Assembly: GCA_041690995.1 (NCBI GenBank)
Contig: JBEPVM010000004.1
Coordinates: forward strand, 5,388-69,387
Source: UBA4722 sp041690995
GTDB taxonomy: Bacteria; Pseudomonadota; Gammaproteobacteria; DSM-16500
Length of the DNA stretch: 64,000 nt
Reading direction: 5' to 3'
The notes beneath the pieces were generated by a model. The model made no database searches and was not told the origin of the DNA. It saw only the letters and a list, made by a program, of their open reading frames with translations. Positions 59,335 to 64,000 of the stretch are shown piece by piece (position 1 is the stretch's first letter; every line of letters begins with the position of its first letter). The position numbers and the translations under genes were made by a program.

Positions 59335-61926
59335 ATGCGCATGGATAAATTAACCAGTCAATTTCAAGCAGCATTAGCGGATGCGCAATCATTGGCCGTT
59401 GGGCGTGATCACGCGTTTATTGAACCTGTGCATGTGATGAAAGCTTTGCTGGATCAAGAAAACGGTAGTGTTCGGCCTATACTTGCTAAAGCGAATGTAG
59501 CTATTTCTAATCTGCGTTCTTTGTTAGATAGCGCTATTAATCAATTGCCCCAAGTCGAAGGGACTTCTGGTGAAGTCCATATTTCAAATGAACTCAATCG
59601 CATTTTAAATGTGACGGATAAATTTGCGCAAAAACGTAAAGATCACTATATTTCAAGCGAGTTATTTTTGTTGGCGGCTGTGGAAGATGCTGGAACATTA
59701 GGAGATATTTTACGTAAATCTACTATCACCAAAGCAGCGATTGAAAAAGCGATTGATGAAGAACGCGGTGGACAAAGTGTGCAAGATCAAAACGCAGAAG
59801 ATCAACGTTGTGCGCTGGAGAAATATACGATTGATCTGACAGCGCGTGCGGAACAGGGTAAGTTAGATCCTGTCATTGGGCGGGATGCAGAAATTCGGCG
59901 TACTGTACAAGTCTTATTGCGTCGCACGAAAAATAATCCCGTCTTGATAGGTGAGCCAGGTGTCGGCAAAACAGCCATTGTTGAAGGGTTGGCGCAGCGT
60001 ATTGTAAATGGGGAAGTACCTGAAGGATTAAAAAATAAACGGTTGCTGGCTTTAGATTTAGGGGCACTGATTGCAGGCGCTAAATTTCGCGGAGAATTTG
60101 AAGAACGATTAAAAGCAGTGCTAAAAGATTTGGCGAAACAAGAAGGGAATATTATTTTATTTATTGATGAAATACATATGATGGTAGGCGCTGGTAAAGC
60201 AGAAGGTGCTATGGATGCGGGAAATATGTTAAAACCAGTGCTTTCACGCGGTGAACTGCATTGTGTTGGCGCAACAACACTGGATGAATATAGGCAATAT
60301 ATTGAAAAAGATGCGGCGCTTGAACGTCGTTTTCAACGTGTTTTAGTCGAAGAGCCAACGGTTTCCGATACGATAGCTATTTTACGTGGATTAAAAGAAC
60401 GTTATGAGTTACATCATGGCGTAGAAATAACCGATTCTGCGATTGTGGCAGCCGCGACATTATCACATCGTTATATTGCGGATCGCCAGTTACCTGATAA
60501 GGCCATTGATTTAATTGATGAAGCCGCCAGCCATATTCGTATGGAAATTGATTCAAAGCCAGAAGAATTAGATTCGCTGGATCGTAGAATCATACAGCTT
60601 AAAATTGAACGCGAAGCGATGAAAAAAGAAACGGATGAAGCTTCCAAAAAACGGCTGACCAAATTAGACAGCGAATTAAAAAAACTTGAAACAGAATGTG
60701 AAAAATTAGAGAAAATTTGGAAACAAGAAAAGTCAACATTACAAGGTGCTCAAACGATTAAAGGCGAGCTAGAGCGTGCTCGATTAGAACTTGAAACTGC
60801 TCAACGTGCGAGTAATTTAACACGTATGGCTGAATTACAATATGGTCGTATTCCTGAATTAGAAAAACAATTAGCGGCGGCGGCTCTCGTTGAAAAAAGT
60901 GAAACGCAGTTATTGCGTAATAAAGTCACGGATGAAGAAGTGGCTGAAGTTGTTTCTAAATGGACACATATTCCCGTCTCCAAAATGATGGAGAGTGAAA
61001 AAACAAAATTACTTCAGATGGAAGAGGCATTACATAAACGCATTGTGGGTCAAAGCCAGGCGGTGCTTGCTGTTTCTAATGCCATTCGTCGTTCGCGTGC
61101 AGGTCTCTCTGACCCTCATCGGCCGATTGGTTCTTTTTTATTTTTGGGTCCAACGGGTGTCGGTAAAACCGAGCTTTGCAAAGCATTGGCAAATTTTTTA
61201 TTTGATACGGAAGACGCAGTGATTCGCATTGATATGTCAGAGTTCATGGAAAAACACGCGGTTGCGCGTTTAGTGGGAGCACCGCCTGGGTATGTCGGTT
61301 ATGAAGAAGGGGGGTATCTGACTGAGCTGGTTCGCCGTAAACCTTATTCTGTTATTTTGTTAGATGAAGTAGAAAAAGCACATCCTGATGTGTTTAATAT
61401 TTTACTGCAAGTATTAGAAGATGGGCGCTTAACAGATAGTCATGGGCGTACAGTAGACTTTTGTAATGCAGTCATAGTGATGACGTCTAATCTGGGATCT
61501 GATTTGATTCAGGAAATTTCAAATCAAAAAGGTGATTATAGTCAAATAAAAGAAGCTGTTTTGAAAGTCGTTGCACAACATTTTCGCCCTGAATTTATGA
61601 ATCGTATCGATGAAACAGTTGTTTTTCATCCGCTTGATCAAGCGCAGATTCGCTTCATTACAGATATTCAAATGAATCGTGTTCGCATGCGTTTAATGGA
61701 AAGAGAGCTAGGATTGATCATGGCTGATGAAGCATTGGATTATTTGGCATCGGCGGGGTATGATCCTGTCTATGGTGCAAGACCGTTGAAGCGTGCGATC
61801 CAACAGTATGTCGAAAATCCGCTTGCTGAAGCGATCTTGTCTGGAAAGTTTATTCCAGGAGATGTGATTCAAGCTACGTTGAAGGATTCGCATCTCAAAT
61901 TTTCGAAAGCAGCAGCAAAGATGTAA
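59335..61926 (+). CDS. clpB: ATP-dependent disaggregase ClpB
   Basis: An 863-residue Hsp100 that rescues aggregated proteins with DnaK/DnaJ/GrpE. Clp_N repeats (residues 1-145), NBD1 with GEPGVGKTAIVEGLAQRI and the FRGEFEERLK loop, a long coiled-coil middle domain (about 405-530), NBD2 with GPTGVGKTELCKAL and PPGYVGYEEGGYLTE, and a D2-small domain ending RPLKRAIQQYVENPLA. Full length; the MRMDKLTSQFQAALADAQSL start matches the family. AGAGG precedes the ATG. It is followed by a stress protein and a co-chaperone. Confidence 0.97.
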   Translation: MRMDKLTSQFQAALADAQSLAVGRDHAFIEPVHVMKALLDQENGSVRPILAKANVAISNLRSLLDSAINQLPQVEGTSGEVHISNELNRILNVTDKFAQKRKDHYISSELFLLAAVEDAGTLGDILRKSTITKAAIEKAIDEERGGQSVQDQNAEDQRCALEKYTIDLTARAEQGKLDPVIGRDAEIRRTVQVLLRRTKNNPVLIGEPGVGKTAIVEGLAQRIVNGEVPEGLKNKRLLALDLGALIAGAKFRGEFEERLKAVLKDLAKQEGNIILFIDEIHMMVGAGKAEGAMDAGNMLKPVLSRGELHCVGATTLDEYRQYIEKDAALERRFQRVLVEEPTVSDTIAILRGLKERYELHHGVEITDSAIVAAATLSHRYIADRQLPDKAIDLIDEAASHIRMEIDSKPEELDSLDRRIIQLKIEREAMKKETDEASKKRLTKLDSELKKLETECEKLEKIWKQEKSTLQGAQTIKGELERARLELETAQRASNLTRMAELQYGRIPELEKQLAAAALVEKSETQLLRNKVTDEEVAEVVSKWTHIPVSKMMESEKTKLLQMEEALHKRIVGQSQAVLAVSNAIRRSRAGLSDPHRPIGSFLFLGPTGVGKTELCKALANFLFDTEDAVIRIDMSEFMEKHAVARLVGAPPGYVGYEEGGYLTELVRRKPYSVILLDEVEKAHPDVFNILLQVLEDGRLTDSHGRTVDFCNAVIVMTSNLGSDLIQEISNQKGDYSQIKEAVLKVVAQHFRPEFMNRIDETVVFHPLDQAQIRFITDIQMNRVRMRLMERELGLIMADEALDYLASAGYDPVYGARPLKRAIQQYVENPLAEAILSGKFIPGDVIQATLKDSHLKFSKAAAKM

Positions 61927-61958
61927 GAATAAATAGACATTAATTAAGGACAATTATT

Positions 61959-62381
61959 ATGTACAAACATATTTTATTAGCGACTGATTTATCCGATGAA
62001 GCAGATTATATTTTTAAAAAAGTGCGTAGTATTCGAGGCTATACAGGCGCAAAGCTTAGTCTAATTCATGTGGTTGAACCTATGCCAGGTTATAGTTATG
62101 CCTATTTGGGTATTGAAGATATTGAAGGACAATTGATAGAAGAGTCAAAAAATGCGTTAGCTAAAATAGGTGAAGCATTGGCGGTGGATAAAAAAGACCA
62201 GTGGATAGAAGTCGGTTCCACTAAATCAAAAATTCACGCCGTTGCCCAAGCGATTGGTGCTGATTTAATTATTTGTGGCAGTCACGGACGACAGGGGCTG
62301 TCGTTGTTGCTGGGTTCAACTGCCAATGCTGTCTTGCATGGAGCAAAATGTGATGTGCTTGTTGTGAGGTTGCCAGAGTAA
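61959..62381 (+). CDS. Universal stress protein (UspA family)
   Basis: A 140-residue single Usp domain. HILLATDLSDEADYIFKKVR opens the Rossmann-like fold and LIICGSHGRQGLSLLLGSTANAVLHGA contains the G-2x-G-9x-G-S/T ATP-binding motif, so it is probably an ATP-binding member. AAGGAC precedes the ATG. It lies between clpB and the cbpA-like gene, consistent with a shared stress role. Confidence 0.92.
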   Translation: MYKHILLATDLSDEADYIFKKVRSIRGYTGAKLSLIHVVEPMPGYSYAYLGIEDIEGQLIEESKNALAKIGEALAVDKKDQWIEVGSTKSKIHAVAQAIGADLIICGSHGRQGLSLLLGSTANAVLHGAKCDVLVVRLPE

Positions 62382-62385
62382 GTGC

Positions 62386-63357
62386 ATGGACTATAAAGAT
62401 TATTATACTATATTAGGGGTATCTCGTACTGCGACACCCGATGAGATTAAACGCGCCTATCGTAAGCTGGCACGTAAGTATCATCCGGATGTGAGCAAAG
62501 AAAAAAATGCGGAAGAGCAGTTCAAATCCTTGCAAGAGGCGTATGAAGTTTTAAAAGATCCCAAAAAACGTGAAGCGTATGATCAATTAGGTAGTCAATG
62601 GAAAAGTGGCCAAGATTTTAAGCCGCCGCCCAATTGGCAAGGCTTTTCTGGGTTTGATGGCGCAGGTTTTTCAGATGAAAATGTACACGTAGGCGGTTTC
62701 AGCGATTTTTTTGAGTCAATTTTTGGCGGTGGCCGTTTTCAACAGAGTGGTGCGCATCGTCAACAGACACAACAGACAGCCTTTAGACAACCTGGTCGTG
62801 ATGAGCATGCCAAAATAGCCATTAGCCTGGAAGAAGCTTTTCATGGTGGAAGCAAGACAGTGCATTTACAAGTGCCTGAAATGGATGCGCGTGGGCGCGC
62901 GCACCAGGTTACACGCACATTAAAAATTACCATTCCAGCAGGTATTACATCAGGCCAACAATTGCGGTTAGCAAAGCAGGGTACGCCAGGAACAGGCGGT
63001 GGTTCCCCAGGGGATCTCTATCTTGCGATGGAAATTCAGCCCCATCCTATTTTTACTTTGCAAGACAGAGATATTTATTTAACATTACCTATTACACCCT
63101 GGGAGGCGGCTTTGGGTAGTAAAATCACTGTGCCGACATTGGGCGGTTCGGTAGATTTGAAGATTACGCCAGGTTCACAAGCAGGCCAAAAGCTGCGTTT
63201 AAAAGAACGAGGCTTGCCCGGCAAGCCTGTAGCGGGCGACCAATATGTTGTGTTGCAAATTTATGCGCCGCCAGCGACCACTGAAGCCCAGCGTGCATTA
63301 TATGAAAAAATGGCGCAAGAAATGCCAGTGAATCCACGAAAAAATTTGTTTAAATAG
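62386..63357 (+). CDS. cbpA: CbpA/DnaJ-class co-chaperone
   Basis: A 323-residue type B J-protein without a zinc-finger domain. J domain (residues 4-70) with HPD in RKYHPDVSKEK, a Gly/Phe-rich linker (GFSGFDGAGF, FFESIFGGGRF), and two C-terminal beta-sandwich substrate domains (KITIPAGITSGQQLRLAKQG, PGDLYLAMEIQPHPIF and GSQAGQKLRLKERGLPG). It stimulates DnaK ATPase. It starts 4 bases after the usp stop. The symbol follows E. coli cbpA; the regulator gene cbpM is absent. Confidence 0.92.
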   Translation: MDYKDYYTILGVSRTATPDEIKRAYRKLARKYHPDVSKEKNAEEQFKSLQEAYEVLKDPKKREAYDQLGSQWKSGQDFKPPPNWQGFSGFDGAGFSDENVHVGGFSDFFESIFGGGRFQQSGAHRQQTQQTAFRQPGRDEHAKIAISLEEAFHGGSKTVHLQVPEMDARGRAHQVTRTLKITIPAGITSGQQLRLAKQGTPGTGGGSPGDLYLAMEIQPHPIFTLQDRDIYLTLPITPWEAALGSKITVPTLGGSVDLKITPGSQAGQKLRLKERGLPGKPVAGDQYVVLQIYAPPATTEAQRALYEKMAQEMPVNPRKNLFK

Positions 63358-63367
63358 GAGAGAGGTA

Positions 63368-63523
63368 ATGAGCGGTTCTTTTAAGATGATTAAAATTTTA
63401 TTAAGTGGTATTGCTTTATCAGTGGTGTTAGTAGGTTGCCAAAATACCGTTCAAGGGTTTGGTAAAGACATGGAGCATAGCGGCCAAAAAATACAAAAAT
63501 CAGTATCGAGTAATAAAATTTAA
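63368..63523 (+). CDS. Entericidin-like small lipoprotein
   Basis: A 51-residue lipoprotein: a hydrophobic signal MIKILLSGIALSVVLVGC from the second Met (63386), Cys at residue 24 of the longer form, then NTVQGFGKDMEHSGQKIQKS, the short amphipathic tail typical of the EcnA/EcnB family. Entericidins are envelope lipoproteins linked to stress-induced lysis control; the exact role here is unknown. AGGAGAGAGG precedes the ATG at 63368. It ends 17 bases before a large foldback element. Confidence 0.82.
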   Translation: MSGSFKMIKILLSGIALSVVLVGCQNTVQGFGKDMEHSGQKIQKSVSSNKI

Positions 63524-63540
63524 TTCTCAAGACACAAGGG

Positions 63541-63882
63541 TGGATTAGGGCATAAACTGGGGACATAGTAAACACTTGTTCGAAGACAGTAGCAGAGCCT
63601 GTCACCCCGCAAAAAACGCGCCTCCTCTTTTATAAGAACACTGACGTGTATTCGCGTTTTTGTGCGGGGTCTGGTGGGTACTCCAGTAGAAAAAATGGGG
63701 GAAATTTAAATAGGTTAAATGCTTGTTGTTATGCTGTTTAAGTACCCACCAGACCCCGCACAAAAACGCGAATACACGTCAGTGTTCTTATAAAAGAGGA
63801 GGCGCGTTTTTTGCGGGGTGACAGGCTCTGCTACTGTCTTCGAACAAGTGTTTACTATGTTTGCCGCCTATACACTAATCCA
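63541..63882. mobile_element. 342-bp foldback element with perfect 118-bp inverted arms
   Basis: The left arm 63564-63681 is the exact reverse complement of 63742-63859, separated by a 60-base loop. Weaker pairing extends outward to tggattag (63541-63548) and ctaatcca (63875-63882). Each arm contains its own nested hairpin (ccccgcaaaaaacgcg and cgcgtttttgtgcgggg). There is no gene of useful length inside. Perfect arms imply recent mobility, gene conversion or strong selection. The remaining bases 63883-64000 show nothing I can identify. Confidence 0.88.
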
Positions 63883-64000
63883 TTCTATATTAATTTGCGG
63901 GGGATGAGAAATCACTTCTTGATAAAATACAGCTTAGAAAAATACAGGTATTAAATGACAATTAGCTTTGCCGATCGCGACAACTAACGTTGCCGATTAA

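Overview
The window is about 40% G+C, gene-dense, and reads as one chromosome of a gammaproteobacterium. The conserved gene order hisS-yfgM-bamB-der, carA-carB, metNIQ, rsmA-apaH, rnr-rlmB, dapA-bamC and guaB-guaA-tadA supports this. Low G+C, several long orphan proteins with membrane or coiled-coil segments, many small toxin-antitoxin modules and palindromic elements suggest a host-associated member of the Legionellales (Coxiella/Rickettsiella/Aquicella-like). That placement is inference; no rRNA gene is present to settle it.

Layout. 1-8.4 kb: housekeeping genes (hisS end, yfgM, bamB, der, rpe, waaA, putP, rnhB). 8.4-17.1 kb: an orphan HigA antitoxin with a probable higB remnant, an OXA-type beta-lactamase translationally coupled to carAB, a RES/Xre toxin-antitoxin pair, a large PARG-like protein with a C-terminal membrane hairpin, and a 187-bp hairpin element. 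17.1-31.4 kb: trmB, the methionine ABC transporter, a Sel1 lipoprotein, rsmA carrying an in-frame palindromic insertion, apaH, an orphan coiled-coil protein, folA, a RHH/ParE pair, a MidA-type methyltransferase, pteridine reductase, a NitT/TauT-type ABC system and a VIT/CCC1 metal transporter. 31.4-46.1 kb: a BrnTA pair, a cyanide-insensitive-type cytochrome bd operon with a tiny third subunit, rnr-rlmB, a DUF234-type ATPase behind paired inverted repeats, pterin dehydratase, rhodanese, tRNA-Ser(CGA), a miniature BamC, dapA, an ArnT-like transferase, xseA and a second BrnTA pair. 46.1-49.7 kb: guaB-guaA-tadA.

49.6-58.9 kb is the most unusual region. It holds an L,D-transpeptidase with no ordinary start codon, a PAS-less hybrid histidine kinase, two tandem ~600-residue multi-pass membrane proteins of unknown family, and a two-gene operon in which a protein with the sequence hallmarks of a tRNA-dependent cyclodipeptide synthase overlaps (GTGA) a PAS-containing hybrid histidine kinase. 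A 69-bp leader is shared by the two kinase loci, and a degraded transpeptidase fragment lies between the two membrane-protein genes. The region therefore arose by duplication and deletion. The cyclodipeptide synthase-kinase pair is the best candidate here for an undescribed signalling system.

59.3-64 kb: clpB, a universal stress protein, a CbpA/DnaJ-class co-chaperone and an entericidin-like lipoprotein, followed by a long foldback element with perfect 118-bp inverted arms around a 60-bp loop.
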